From contig JAFGBG010000149.1 in assembly GCA_016933295.1 (NCBI GenBank), positions 1 through 43,460 of the forward strand: a stretch of DNA of 43,460 bases, written 5' to 3'. Of the stretch, positions 16,757-27,289 are shown in pieces. The notes beneath the pieces are model-generated. The model saw only the letters and a program-made list of their open reading frames with translations. It did not search any database and was not told the origin of the DNA. This stretch comes from Sedimentisphaerales bacterium. Lineage in GTDB: Bacteria; Planctomycetota; Phycisphaerae; Sedimentisphaerales; Anaerobacaceae. Within the stretch, counting starts at the first letter, position 1; each line of letters starts with the position of its first letter. A program made the position numbers and the translations under genes.

Positions 16757-17346
16757 AACCGATATATTAGACTGACAATTGCGTGAAACCTTACAAAAAA
16801 ACCGTTTTATTCGGCAAAATGTCCGATTTTCGCCCATTTTCGCAAAATTGGCTTCGTTTTTTCAACTCACTTTCAAATCTCTTTCGATTTGAAAGGCACA
16901 AAGGTCCAAAGATCCATAGGCACAGAGAAATATTCCGCCCCAACAGTAACATAACCATCTTGATATCAAGCACTTATGCAACTTTCCCCTAACCGCTATC
17001 CGCTGATCGCTAAGTAAAAATGGGTTCGTTTTTTCAAATAGCTTCGTAGAACGTATATCGTATGTAGTATGTCTTAAAAACGCGTTTTTCTTTAGTTTTT
17101 CATATCGGAATCGTAATTTTGGTTGTTTGTGAGTATTTTGTTTTGAAAATTTGAATTTGTTTAGGATTTCGAAATTAGTGCTTCCGATTTATGACTGAAT
17201 TGTGACTTATGCCCCGCCGAATTTGATGATTTACTATATTCAATTGTTAAGTAAATATCTTACACCATTCCGGCGAAAACGCAAGGAAAATCCGCGATTT
17301 TGTCCGGAATTTCTTTTTCATCAATTATTCTAAGCTGAAACAGGCT
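16757..17346. other. Gene-free region of 590 bases with hairpins and word-like degenerate repeats
   Basis: No convincing gene was found. A perfect ten-pair inverted repeat, CTTTCAAATC-N6-GATTTGAAAG, lies at 16870-16895. Near 17267-17310 there is a nested structure: ATTCCGG pairs with CCGGAAT at the outside, and AAAATC-CGC-GATTTT (17287-17301) is nested within. It may shape the 3' end of the lpdA message, whose stop is at 17347. Between them are stretches of repeated short words (cgctatccgctgatcgcta at 16991-17009, and gtatatcgtatgtagtatgt at about 17051-17070), which look like degenerate simple repeats. The promoter of the 16756 sigma gene must lie in the left part, but no clear -10/-35 pair was seen. 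Confidence 0.6.
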
Positions 17347-18729
17347 CTATTTTGGGGGATTATGCAGGCTCAGTCCGAAGGCGTCTTCGGCGGCTTCCTT
17401 GAGCACCTCCGAAACAGTCGGGTGCGGGAAGGTTATCTCGGTGATTTTTTCCGTACTGCCGATGAGTGTTCTTGCCGCTCCGATTAGTTCGGTAACGATT
17501 GAGCCGACCATCGAGACGCCGAGAATCTTATTAGTGGAATTATCCCTGACGACCCTGATTTCGCCGGTCGTTTCGTTATGAGCGAGGCTTCTGCCGTTTG
17601 CTCTGAAAAAGGCCTTACCAACGGAAATATCGAGTCCTTCGGAGTTACATGCCTCTTCCGTCTTGCCGACAGAAGCGATTTCCGGGAAAGTATAGACCGC
17701 TCGGGGGATAAGGCTGTAGTCGGCGATTTCCTCGTCGCCACCGGTTGCGTTAGCAGCGGCGACCTCGGCTTCGGCGAAAGCCCCGTGCGCCAGATATGTT
17801 GTTCCTACGGCATCGCCGATGGCATATAAGCCGGGAATGTTGGTTTGCATTTTTTTATCGATGGCAATAACCGCTCCGTTCATCTTCAGATTCAGGGCAT
17901 CGATGGTTTCTTTATCGACGGTGGCTTTTCGTCCGACCGAAATAAGCACTTTTTCGGCCTCGATTTGACGGCCGCTTTCGAGAGCAACTTTTGCCGGGAC
18001 GGCGGTTTTATCGACCGAGACGACTTTTTGGCTCGTAAGAGATTCTATGCCAAGCTTTTTGAACTCTCGTTCCATCAGGCGTCCGACCCACGCATCTTCC
18101 ATGGGAATCAGGCTGGAAAGGGCTTCGACGATTGTTACCTTTGTGCCCATAGCGGCATAAACGCAGGCCATTTCGCAGCCTATAACGCCGCCGCCTACAA
18201 TGACCATCGAGCCGGGTATCTGCTCCAGGCTCAGTGCCTCTTTACTGCTGATTACAGTCTTGCCGTCGAAAGGTATCGATGGTATCTGGACGGGCGTCGA
18301 GCCTGTCGCAAGGATTATATTCTCGGCTTCGATTTGTGCCGAAGAGGCGTCGGATTCTACGTTGATTTTGCCCGGCGCGGTAACAATAGCTTTTCCGGCG
18401 AAAATTTTAATCTTATTGCTCTGGATAAGCCCGGTCAGGCCTTTGCGAAAACCGGCTACGACCGCATCTTTTCTTTTCTGGATATTCGGCCAGTTGGGAA
18501 CAGCCGACTGGACATCGACTCCCATAAGCGAGGCGTGCTTCATCAGGAGCAGAACGTGAGCCGATGCGAGAAGTGTTTTGGAAGGAATACATCCGCAGTT
18601 CAGGCATGTGCCGCCTATGAAGCTTTTTTCGACGACGGCTACCGTAGCTCCTTTTTGAGCACATCTTATAGCGGCCGAATACCCGCCGGGACCGCTGCCG
18701 ATTACGACGACATCAAATTTTTCCGACAT
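17347..18729 (-). CDS. lpdA: Dihydrolipoyl dehydrogenase (E3)
   Basis: Reoxidises dihydrolipoamide in 2-oxoacid dehydrogenase or glycine-cleavage complexes, passing electrons to NAD+. N-terminal FAD motif GSGPGGYSAA (residues 11-20). Redox-active disulfide Cys42 and Cys47 in GGTCLNCGCIPSK; an additional Cys45 lies between them. The NAD-binding motif is VGGGVIGCEMA. The second FAD contact is TNIPGLYAIGDA. The C-terminal active-site His-Glu pair lies in FPHPTVSEVLKEAAEDA. The 460-residue length is normal. TGAGG stands before ATG 18729. No other complex subunits (E1, E2 or gcv genes) are in the window, so the complex it serves cannot be told. It follows the HEAT-repeat gene by 35 bases on the same strand. 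Confidence 0.95.
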   Translation of the reverse strand: MSEKFDVVVIGSGPGGYSAAIRCAQKGATVAVVEKSFIGGTCLNCGCIPSKTLLASAHVLLLMKHASLMGVDVQSAVPNWPNIQKRKDAVVAGFRKGLTGLIQSNKIKIFAGKAIVTAPGKINVESDASSAQIEAENIILATGSTPVQIPSIPFDGKTVISSKEALSLEQIPGSMVIVGGGVIGCEMACVYAAMGTKVTIVEALSSLIPMEDAWVGRLMEREFKKLGIESLTSQKVVSVDKTAVPAKVALESGRQIEAEKVLISVGRKATVDKETIDALNLKMNGAVIAIDKKMQTNIPGLYAIGDAVGTTYLAHGAFAEAEVAAANATGGDEEIADYSLIPRAVYTFPEIASVGKTEEACNSEGLDISVGKAFFRANGRSLAHNETTGEIRVVRDNSTNKILGVSMVGSIVTELIGAARTLIGSTEKITEITFPHPTVSEVLKEAAEDAFGLSLHNPPK

Positions 18730-18764
18730 AATAAAACCTCATTTATATTTGGTGGATTATTAGA

Positions 18765-20987
18765 TTAACGATTTCTCCGACTTCTGCCTTCTCTGAAGCG
18801 GAAACCTCTGCCGCTGATGACGCTTTCCGCCCGGCGGTTTATATCATCGGAGATATTCATCTCGCGAATTTTCTGAGCCAGCTCGCGGGCGGCCTGCCTG
18901 TCGGTTGTCAGCATAACGGCGGACAATTGGACGGCGGCAAGTGCCGCTTCTTCTTTGAATTTTTCGTCTTTGACAAGCTCCATGAGTTTATCAGCCACTT
19001 TTTTCGCGGGCAATAAAGCCATCGTTGAAATAGCCTGTCTTTTCTCCTCGTCGCGTCGGGCGTTATCGAAGGCATTGATGCAATCCGATGCCCTTACCTC
19101 GAGCGGCGTAGTTTCGCTTGTCTGGATAAGCTGCAGGACGCCGCGGGTAGCCAGGACATAGTGAGTCAGGGATGTTTCGGGCTTGGAGACGATTTCCAGC
19201 AGAATTTTTGCCGCTTCGTAATCCGGCCAGTTGCTCAGCGTTCGTATCCCGATATTGCATGTGTTTTCATCGGAAGATTTTGCCGCTTCGGCGACGGCTT
19301 TTAATGCTCTTGAGCCGCCGAGGGCGTCGAGTGTGCCGAGCAGTAGTAATTTTGTTTGGCTGTCCGCATTTTCGGTCTTTTCGATAATAATTTTTGCCGC
19401 GGCATCTTTATCCCGGGCCTTTGAGAGCATAGCTCTGAAAGTGACAATGCCGCTGTAGCGGGCTTTGCCGCTTTTTGTCCGAACTAAAAGATCGAGTATG
19501 GTTGCGATATCCAGAGAATCGGCGAAATTTTCCAGCGCTGCAAAAGCGGCGGCATTGATGTCCTCATTTTGCTCGGCGGCAAGAATGAGCAGGCTTTTGA
19601 CGGAGTCGGAAACATGACGCTGCCCCAAAAGGTCGATTGCAGTTACGCGAGATTGAACGTCACCGGAGAGAGAATTTGCTTTTATCAAAACTTCGACGTC
19701 CGGGCCTTTCATTATTGCCAGTCCGGCGAGTGCGGCTCTTTTGGCGTAACCGAAACCGTTGACGGCTATATCGAATAAAGATTCCGCCGCGGCGGAGTCG
19801 GCGAGCATGGTCAACGCATCGATGGCCGCCAGACGCACCGCTGGGTCTTCGGTTCGCAACAGCTCTTTTACATAATTTATTGAGGAACGGTCGCCGCGGT
19901 CGCCAATTACGCCGAGGACCTGTACCTGGGAATAAGGGGGCAGCTCGGCAAGCATTTTGCCGAGCGTCCGGACGGCCTCCATGTTCGGTGAAAGGCGTGC
20001 GGCCCGGATTGTTAGAGTGCGGGTTTTCTGGTCGGCGTTCTGCATGATGGCTAAAAGTTCACGAGTACCTTTTTCCGGATCGCAGACAATCAGGCCAATA
20101 ACGGCGGCGGCACGAATATTGAACGGATTCGGGCTGTCGGAATCGCCGGCCGGCTTCGCGGCATTTTCATAAAGGGCCTCGTAAATTTTTGCCGCTGCGG
20201 CGGTATTTTTTTCCTCCGCCATTTGACCGGCAATGTCGATAAGCCCCTGTGCAGCCTTTTGGTATATCGGGGCGGCGGGATTTTCAATTATGGTTAGTAA
20301 GGCCTGTACGCTGTCTTTGTCGGCGATATTCGTAAGTGCGGTCGCGGCGGCGGATGCCACTTTTATATCGGAATCATTGAGAGCTTTTGCTATCGGCTGA
20401 ACGGCGGATTCCGCTTTTCGCTGCCCGAGGGAATTAATCAGTCCTATTTTCCATTCCGGCTCCTTGGCATTTGCCAGCTCTTTTAGCAGGGTTTGCGTGG
20501 CAGACGGGTCCGTGTTCTTTTCGAGCGCCCGCCTGGCAAAATCTCGAAGATGTTTGTCTTCGGCAGAAAGAAGTTTCGTTAGGGCGGGTACTGACTCGCT
20601 TTGGCCGATTCGTTCGAGCTGCAAAACAAGCCAGTGACGAACCGTGTCGGGCATTTCGGCTTGTTCGAGAGTTTTAAGAATAACCATAGCCATCGCCATG
20701 CGTTCGGTTTCCGCTCCCGGACGCGACGCATGAAAGGCTATCTGCTGCAGCGTGATTTGAGGAGCATATCGGGAGCCGACATCTTCAGCCGACATAAGCG
20801 GCAGAAGGTAGTCTATGGCTTTCTGATATGCCTGCGTTAGCTGCGTAGCGTCGCGCTGCGGAGCTTCGGATTTGCCGGTGAGCTGATTAATCAGTTCGCT
20901 TGTTTGATGCCCGCTAACTCCGGCAGCCGGAGCGAAAAGAGTAAATGAAATAATCCAGAGATATATGATCGTGAGCTTCAACTTCAT
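18765..20987 (-). CDS. Exported HEAT-repeat protein
   Basis: A 740-residue secreted alpha-solenoid. Residues 1-26 form a signal peptide (LTIIYLWIISFTLFAPAAGV). From about residue 115 to 640 there are many HEAT/PBS-type repeats of 30-40 residues. Examples are SVPALTKLLSAEDKHLRDFA, AVQPIAKALNDSDIKVASAA, and AINYVKELL-like SINYVKELLRTEDPAVRLAA. They form a scaffold for protein binding, with no catalytic motif. The C-terminus is Arg-rich (GFRFREGRSRRNR). AAAAGGAG stands before ATG 20987. The gene lies between a MocA-type oxidoreductase and lpdA, all on the - strand; the functional link is unknown. Confidence 0.85.
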   Translation of the reverse strand: MKLKLTIIYLWIISFTLFAPAAGVSGHQTSELINQLTGKSEAPQRDATQLTQAYQKAIDYLLPLMSAEDVGSRYAPQITLQQIAFHASRPGAETERMAMAMVILKTLEQAEMPDTVRHWLVLQLERIGQSESVPALTKLLSAEDKHLRDFARRALEKNTDPSATQTLLKELANAKEPEWKIGLINSLGQRKAESAVQPIAKALNDSDIKVASAAATALTNIADKDSVQALLTIIENPAAPIYQKAAQGLIDIAGQMAEEKNTAAAAKIYEALYENAAKPAGDSDSPNPFNIRAAAVIGLIVCDPEKGTRELLAIMQNADQKTRTLTIRAARLSPNMEAVRTLGKMLAELPPYSQVQVLGVIGDRGDRSSINYVKELLRTEDPAVRLAAIDALTMLADSAAAESLFDIAVNGFGYAKRAALAGLAIMKGPDVEVLIKANSLSGDVQSRVTAIDLLGQRHVSDSVKSLLILAAEQNEDINAAAFAALENFADSLDIATILDLLVRTKSGKARYSGIVTFRAMLSKARDKDAAAKIIIEKTENADSQTKLLLLGTLDALGGSRALKAVAEAAKSSDENTCNIGIRTLSNWPDYEAAKILLEIVSKPETSLTHYVLATRGVLQLIQTSETTPLEVRASDCINAFDNARRDEEKRQAISTMALLPAKKVADKLMELVKDEKFKEEAALAAVQLSAVMLTTDRQAARELAQKIREMNISDDINRRAESVISGRGFRFREGRSRRNR

Positions 20988-21002
20988 TTTTTCTCCTTTT
21001 TA

Positions 21003-21042
21003 TGTCGGTTTTGGATGGCGGGGCGGGCCCCACCCTACACAA
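21003..21042. other. GC-rich spacer between the MocA-type and HEAT genes
   Basis: This spacer holds GGATGGCGGGGCGGGCCCCA followed by CCCTACAC, much more GC-rich than the rest of the surroundings. The core GGGGC-GG-GCCCC is self-complementary. Similar GTAGGGTGGG-type words occur as dispersed repeats in some planctomycete genomes, from memory; only one copy is present in this window. It lies between the stop of one gene and the ribosome binding site of the next, so it may pause or attenuate transcription. Confidence 0.35.
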
Positions 21043-22341
21043 TTAAAGGACATACGGTGCTCGCCGCGGACGGTCCATCCAGCGTTCGGCGGCCGGGTCG
21101 TTCAGGATTTTTTCCTCGGTTGGATCCCATTCAATCTGCCGCCCCAGGCGCTCGGCAATAGCATTAAGGTGGCAAATTGTCGCAGTGCGGTGTCCGATTT
21201 CAGCGTCACAGATTGTTTTTTTTCGTGTTCGGATACAATCGAGCCAGTTGCCGTCGTGGTCTATTGATTCGTACAGATGAATCTCGTCCGGCAGCAAAGG
21301 TGCCTGAAGCAGTTCCGCCGGTTTTGTATCAATCCGGTTGTCACGGCTTACCAATACCTCGCCGTCGGTGCCGATGAATCGAATCATGTGGCCGCCCGTA
21401 TCCGGGTAGTCACGCAGGACTTTAATACCATTGGCGTAATAGTGGGTTTGATATTCGGCTCCGTTGCAGCCTTTTGGAACGAATTTGACCGGTCCCGAAT
21501 CGTCCATGCCGAGCGCCCACTGGATAATATCGAAGTGATGCGCTCCCCAGTCGCCATTTTTTCTGGAGCCGTATTCCCAGAACCGTCTCCATCCGCCGCC
21601 GAAGTCAGCTTTTACCCGTTCGGAATTATACGGATACCATGGAGTCGGGCCGAGCCAGCGGTCGTAATCGAATCCGTCGGGGACAGGCTCTTCAGGGAGT
21701 GTCATCGGCGGAGCGAACTGACCGAGTCGTGCATAAATGGTATGGACCTTGCCGATTTTGCCGTTGCGGACAATTTCGCAGGCCTTTCTAAATGCCCAGT
21801 TCGAGCGCTGCTGCGAGCCGACCTGATAAATTGTGCCGTACCGTTTGCAGGCGTCACTGACCATTCTTCCCTCGCGGATAGTCAATGTCATCGGTTTCTG
21901 GCAGAAAACGTCTTTGCCGGATTTTACCGCGGCCAGGGATATCATAGCATGCCAGTGGTCGGGCGTGCAGATAAAGACGGCGTCGATATCCGGCCGCTCG
22001 CATATTCTCTCGTACTCGTTATAGGCGTCACAACCTTTATACGTTCCGGCGGTTGTTGCGCGGGCGTACGCTCTTTCTACGCTGTTTTTGGCGCTTTGTA
22101 GTTTGTTTCGGTCCACATCGCATACGGCCAGAACCTGCACCTCGCTGCGGCCGAGCATTCCTCTGAGGTGTCCGCCCATTTGCAGACCCATACCGACCAT
22201 GCCCATCGTTATACGATTGCCGGGTGCGTTGGCGCCGAAGACAGATGAAGGAACAATTGTCGGGAATGCTATAGCGGCGGCAAGAGTCGAAGCTCCCTTA
22301 AAAAGAAAATCCCTGCGATTTATCGAATTATTTTTCTTCAT
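21043..22341 (-). CDS. Tat-exported Gfo/Idh/MocA-family oxidoreductase
   Basis: A 432-residue NAD(P)-dependent sugar oxidoreductase. Twin-arginine signal at residues 8-13 (NRRDFLFKGASTLAAAIAFP), so it is exported folded with its cofactor. The Rossmann start is ITMGMVGMGLQMGGH. The family's EKP motif appears as CQKP (FCQKPMTLTIREGR), with Gln in place of Glu. The C-terminal domain has the typical GDWGAHHFDIIQWALGMD and later YESIDHDGNWLDCIRTRK. Planctomycetes carry dozens of such proteins, often in breakdown of complex glycans; some members are glycosidases that use a transient oxidation. The substrate is unknown. AAGGAGA precedes ATG 22341, ten bases away. Confidence 0.92.
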   Translation of the reverse strand: MKKNNSINRRDFLFKGASTLAAAIAFPTIVPSSVFGANAPGNRITMGMVGMGLQMGGHLRGMLGRSEVQVLAVCDVDRNKLQSAKNSVERAYARATTAGTYKGCDAYNEYERICERPDIDAVFICTPDHWHAMISLAAVKSGKDVFCQKPMTLTIREGRMVSDACKRYGTIYQVGSQQRSNWAFRKACEIVRNGKIGKVHTIYARLGQFAPPMTLPEEPVPDGFDYDRWLGPTPWYPYNSERVKADFGGGWRRFWEYGSRKNGDWGAHHFDIIQWALGMDDSGPVKFVPKGCNGAEYQTHYYANGIKVLRDYPDTGGHMIRFIGTDGEVLVSRDNRIDTKPAELLQAPLLPDEIHLYESIDHDGNWLDCIRTRKKTICDAEIGHRTATICHLNAIAERLGRQIEWDPTEEKILNDPAAERWMDRPRRAPYVL

Positions 22342-22461
22342 TGATTCGGTTCTCCTTAAAGGTGGCCGTTTGCAGTCAGTATATCGTTAAAGAATCGATT
22401 ATTGTAACCATGTTTTGATTTTAATTCAATAATTCGATTGAGATTTTTTTGTCTGTCATTT

Positions 22462-23256
22462 CTATTTTGCTATGGATGTATGGGCGGCATCGAACATTCT
22501 TACGCCTCCTGAATCCAGGTGGAGAATCAGGCCTTTTTCAGGATCAATACCCGTGCAGTTGCCGGCAAATTTTTTGCCGTTGTATAGAAGTGTTACCCGA
22601 TGGCCCAAAAGTATGCTCAGGCTGCTCCAGCGGTCGATAACCTTTTGTTTGCTTTGCCGGGCTTTTTCGAGCCAGTGGTCGGTCGAGACCAGCAGTCTTT
22701 TTGCCAGGGCGATTCGATCGACGACCGAGCTGTTCTCTATGTCTATGCTTGTAGCTGTATCCTGCAGCTCGGCGGGAAAGTCGCTTTTTTTCTGGTGACA
22801 GTTTAAGCCTATGCCGATTATATATGTGTTTTCATTATTGTCCTGAGTTGCTTCGAGTAGTATTCCGGCGACTTTTTTGCCGCTCAGCATTATATCGTTG
22901 GGCCATTTGATTTTCGCCCGAGATTTTGACTGTTTGCCGATTGCTTCGGCCGTCGCAACGGCGAAAGTTAATGAAAGCAGCTCGGCGTTGAGCACATTAT
23001 CGATAAGGAGGATTGAGCAAATAATACTGTCCGAGCGTTTACTGAGCCATTTGTTGCCGGCCCGGCCTCTGCCGGCGGTTTGTTCTTCGGCGAAAATAGC
23101 CGTGCCGTCGTTGCATTTGTCCCTGGCATATCTGCGAGCAATATCGTTAGTACTCGATGTGCGGTTATAAACGAGGATTTTCCTGCCGATTCTTTTCGTA
23201 TTCAGATTCAGTTTTATTTTATCCGGATCAAGCGGTTCGAATACGGGGAGGGACAT
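22462..23256 (-). CDS. birA: Biotin--[acetyl-CoA-carboxylase] ligase (no DNA-binding domain)
   Basis: Attaches biotin to the carrier protein of biotin enzymes such as acetyl-CoA carboxylase. The ATP/biotin motif is GRGRAGNKW (family GRGRxGRxW). Other conserved parts are TSSTNDIARRYA, KWPNDIML and GIGLNCHQ, and a small C-terminal domain follows (LGHRVTLLYNGKKFAGNCTG). The protein is 264 residues and lacks the N-terminal helix-turn-helix of E. coli BirA, so it should be a plain ligase, not a repressor. The start lies three bases after the nadC stop, with AGGTGAG inside the end of nadC, which implies co-transcription with uvrB and nadC. Confidence 0.93.
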   Translation of the reverse strand: MSLPVFEPLDPDKIKLNLNTKRIGRKILVYNRTSSTNDIARRYARDKCNDGTAIFAEEQTAGRGRAGNKWLSKRSDSIICSILLIDNVLNAELLSLTFAVATAEAIGKQSKSRAKIKWPNDIMLSGKKVAGILLEATQDNNENTYIIGIGLNCHQKKSDFPAELQDTATSIDIENSSVVDRIALAKRLLVSTDHWLEKARQSKQKVIDRWSSLSILLGHRVTLLYNGKKFAGNCTGIDPEKGLILHLDSGGVRMFDAAHTSIAK

Positions 23257-23259
23257 ATC

Positions 23260-24118
23260 TCACCTGTCAAGCCCGATGTCAACCGCCGTGGCCGAGTGGG
23301 TTATTGCCCCTACGGCGATTCTGTCAATACCACACTGGGCTATTGCCGAGACGTTGTTGAGGGTAATGTTGCCGGATGCTTCGAGGAGCGGTTTTTTGTT
23401 TTTGCCGCACATTGCGTTTCTCATCTCCACGGCATGTTTCAACTGCCATTGCCCCATGTTATCGAGAAGTACAATGTCGATGTCCGGGATTTCCAGAACG
23501 TAGTTTAGCTGGTCGTCGACGTGATCGACCTCTACGGCTATAAATTTCACGTGCTTGATGGCTTTGGCCTCGGCGATTATTTTTTTCAGCTTTGCCTGGA
23601 AGTCTCTGCCTAACTGCGCAAGGTGATTGTCCTTAATCATAATTCCGTCGTAGAGACCGAATCTGTGGTTGTAGCCGCCGCCGCAACGTACGGCGTATTT
23701 TTCGAGAATTCTCCAGCCGGGCAGTGTCTTTCTCGTATCGTAGATTTTCGCTTTCGTTCCCTGAACGGCGCGAACATACTTCCGTGTAGTTGTGGCAATC
23801 CCGCTGAGACGCTGCAAAAAGTTGAGTATGATTCTCTCCGTGCTGAGCATCGAGCGCATCGGCCCTTCGATTATACCCAGTTTGCTTCCGACGTGCGCCC
23901 GCTCGCCGTCGTTGATGCGTATGGTAAGCTTAAGCCTTTCGTCGTAGCATTTGAGGATTTCTTTGGCGATATCCATTCCGGATACTACTATTTCCTCCCG
24001 CGAGACGATGTTCGCCTTATCGACGGCTTCTTTGGGGAATAAAAGCTGGCTTGTAACGTCACCGTGTCCGAGGTCCTCTTTAATCGCCATTTTAATAAGA
24101 GGCAGGGCTTGCTCGATA

Positions 24119-24132
<14 letters not shown>
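23260..24132 (-). CDS. nadC: Nicotinate-nucleotide pyrophosphorylase (quinolinate phosphoribosyltransferase)
   Basis: Makes nicotinate mononucleotide from quinolinate and PRPP in de novo NAD synthesis. Conserved blocks: [12 protein letters not shown] near the start, [92 protein letters not shown] and [13 protein letters not shown]. All major substrate-binding residues seem present. The start is ATG 24132, giving 290 residues, with AAGGAA just upstream; a longer reading from 24210 only translates the basic tail of uvrB in another frame. The gene overlaps the uvrB stop by 14 bases. nadA and nadB are not in the window. Confidence 0.95.
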
Positions 24133-26188
<2,056 letters not shown>

Positions 26189-26207
26189 AAACGAGTCATT
26201 CTACCCT

Positions 26208-26240
26208 GTTTGGGATTGAAACTCACGAGAAATCCCAAAC
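26208..26240. promoter_or_regulatory. Inverted repeat between uvrB and the toxin-antitoxin promoter, candidate operator
   Basis: GTTTGGGATT (26208-26217) and AATCCCAAAC (26231-26240) are a perfect ten-base inverted repeat with a 13-base spacer. It lies in the divergent region, 20 bases before the uvrB start and 18 bases before the -35 box of the toxin-antitoxin promoter. It could be an operator for either side. The left arm is not kept in the second repeat copy. Confidence 0.5.
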
Positions 26241-26258
26241 ATGAACAATAGTTTTTAA

Positions 26259-26287
26259 TTGACGTGTTGGTTATCAAATTATATGAT
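26259..26287 (+). promoter_or_regulatory. Strong housekeeping-type promoter of the toxin-antitoxin pair
   Basis: TTGACG (26259-26264) and TATGAT (26282-26287) are separated by exactly 17 bases, close to the sigma-70 consensus. Transcription should start near 26294, giving a leader of about 35 bases before ATG 26329. It is the best -35/-10 match noticed in the window and drives only the two-gene pair. Confidence 0.75.
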
Positions 26288-26328
26288 TTAATGTATAAAA
26301 AATGTAAGAAGTGTCTGAGGAAAATGAA

Positions 26329-26601
26329 ATGCTATCTTCTAAACTTATTGACATAATAAAAAAATATGCACAGGAATTTTCTGTCAAGAGTGTATGGCTG
26401 TTCGGCTCATCTCTTAAAGATGAAGATTCAGCAACAGATATAGACCTTGCGGTTGAAGGTTTGGCTCCTGAGAAATTTTTCGATTTTTATGGTCTTCTTT
26501 ATTTCGAGATGCCAAAACCGCTCGATTTAATTGACCTGGAACAGAAAACTCCTATAGCCGCCTTAGTCAGAGAAAAAGGAATTCTTATATATGAGCGCTG
26601 A
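26329..26601 (+). CDS. MNT-domain nucleotidyltransferase (MntA-like antitoxin)
   Basis: A 90-residue minimal nucleotidyltransferase, the antitoxin of MNT-HEPN pairs. The catalytic signature is visible: LFGSSLKDEDSATDIDLAVE, with Gly26-Ser27 and the Asp37-x-Asp39 pair nine residues on (most members have ten), and a third acidic residue in PLDLIDLEQ. In studied pairs this enzyme adds AMP groups to a Tyr of the HEPN toxin and thereby disarms it. ATG 26329 is chosen because GAGGA (26317-26321) sits seven bases upstream; GTG 26311 is possible. It overlaps the toxin gene by 11 bases. The region looks more AT-rich than uvrB next to it, which fits horizontal gain. Confidence 0.87.
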   Translation: MLSSKLIDIIKKYAQEFSVKSVWLFGSSLKDEDSATDIDLAVEGLAPEKFFDFYGLLYFEMPKPLDLIDLEQKTPIAALVREKGILIYER

Positions 26602-27004
26602 ATCTGATTATATACAGGCCGAGATAAAAAGCATTTTGCAAACTTCAGATATGATCCAAGACTTGCTACGACATGAAGTCTTGTCGAAATACGAGACTAT
26701 CGCTCTTGGAAAATTATTACAGGATATTTATACCGGCATTGAACGGATAATAAGAAACAAATTAGAATCGCAGGGTATTAAAACTGTTAAAAACCATAGC
26801 TGGCACAAAGAGATGCTTCTTGCCGCAAAAGAAAACGCGGTCGTATCACAACGGCAGTTCGATGAATTTAGAAAATTGCTTGTATTTCGTCATATGCAGA
26901 TTCATGGTTACGGTTATATGCTTGACGAAAAGAGGTTGCGGGAATTGGCAGAGTTTGTGCCGGCAGTTTGCAGAGATTTTATTCAATTCATAACCGGAAG
27001 TTAG
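26591..27004 (+). CDS. HEPN-domain ribonuclease toxin (HepT-like)
   Basis: A 137-residue all-helical protein with the HepT active-site motif R-x4-H-x-Y: Arg100, His105, Tyr107 in FRHMQIHGYGY. In characterised HepT proteins, Arg and His cut RNA, and the Tyr is AMP-modified by the antitoxin. A second helix block, LGKLLQDIYTGIERIIRNKL, matches the family. All key residues are present, so the toxin should be active. The gene starts inside the antitoxin gene, which ties their translation together. Its stop is about 40 bases from the junction with the severed uvrB fragment, so the pair has little spare DNA. Confidence 0.88.
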   Translation: MSAESDYIQAEIKSILQTSDMIQDLLRHEVLSKYETIALGKLLQDIYTGIERIIRNKLESQGIKTVKNHSWHKEMLLAAKENAVVSQRQFDEFRKLLVFRHMQIHGYGYMLDEKRLRELAEFVPAVCRDFIQFITGS

Positions 27005-27012
27005 TTTTTAAG

Positions 27013-27165
27013 TCACTTTTCATCGATCAAAAGCACGCAGTAGTTGGTTACTCCCATCAGTGTCTGGAACTTTTTGCCGCAACGCAGACCTTTCACGAGC
27101 CGCTCGATTGCCTGCGGCTGATCACCGGCCGGGTGGAACTGGTTGTTTAAGCTGAATGTTTCCAT
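27013..27165 (-). pseudogene. Severed copy of the uvrB 5' end
   Basis: Reads [20 protein letters not shown] and on through FQTLMGVT, matching the first 40 residues of the intact UvrB (36 of about 40 in common or nearly so from residue 6). It then leaves the homology exactly before the Walker A GSGKT and ends ten codons later at a stop (27013-27015). Without Walker A and the rest it cannot work. The five N-terminal differences and synonymous changes, with 11 of 120 bases altered, suggest either an older duplication or a second uvrB allele of foreign origin. Its start codon and part of the upstream region are kept, so it may still be transcribed and translated to a 50-residue peptide. Confidence 0.82.
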
Positions 27166-27219
27166 ATAAAACAGGTTATTTTAACGAACTTTCAAGCAAA
27201 TCTCACGTAAATTCCAACC
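27046..27219. repeat. Direct repeat, right copy: 5' end and upstream region of severed uvrB
   Basis: Partner of 26069-26240, in the same orientation and about 977 bases away. The homology begins abruptly at 27046, just downstream of the HepT gene, and fades near 27219. The sharp inner end at a fixed codon suggests a recombination junction there. Confidence 0.8.
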
Positions 27220-27289
27220 TTGATATTTTATATTCACTTTTAAGGTGTTATTTATGTGTGTGTTTTGTGTTGGGATGTTATTGTTGTTT

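Noticed and set aside
17845-18768. Open frame of 307 codons on the + strand opposite lpdA
   Set aside because: It is the complement of an intact lpdA with all active-site motifs; its translation is rich in Phe, Tyr, Arg and His without domain patterns.
21277-22101. Open frame of 274 codons on the + strand opposite the MocA-type gene
   Set aside because: Shadow of a clearly coding gene; no start signal or recognisable motif.
26968-27150. Small + strand frame over the severed uvrB fragment
   Set aside because: It is the antisense of the uvrB copy and the tail of HepT; the - strand reading has clear UvrB similarity.
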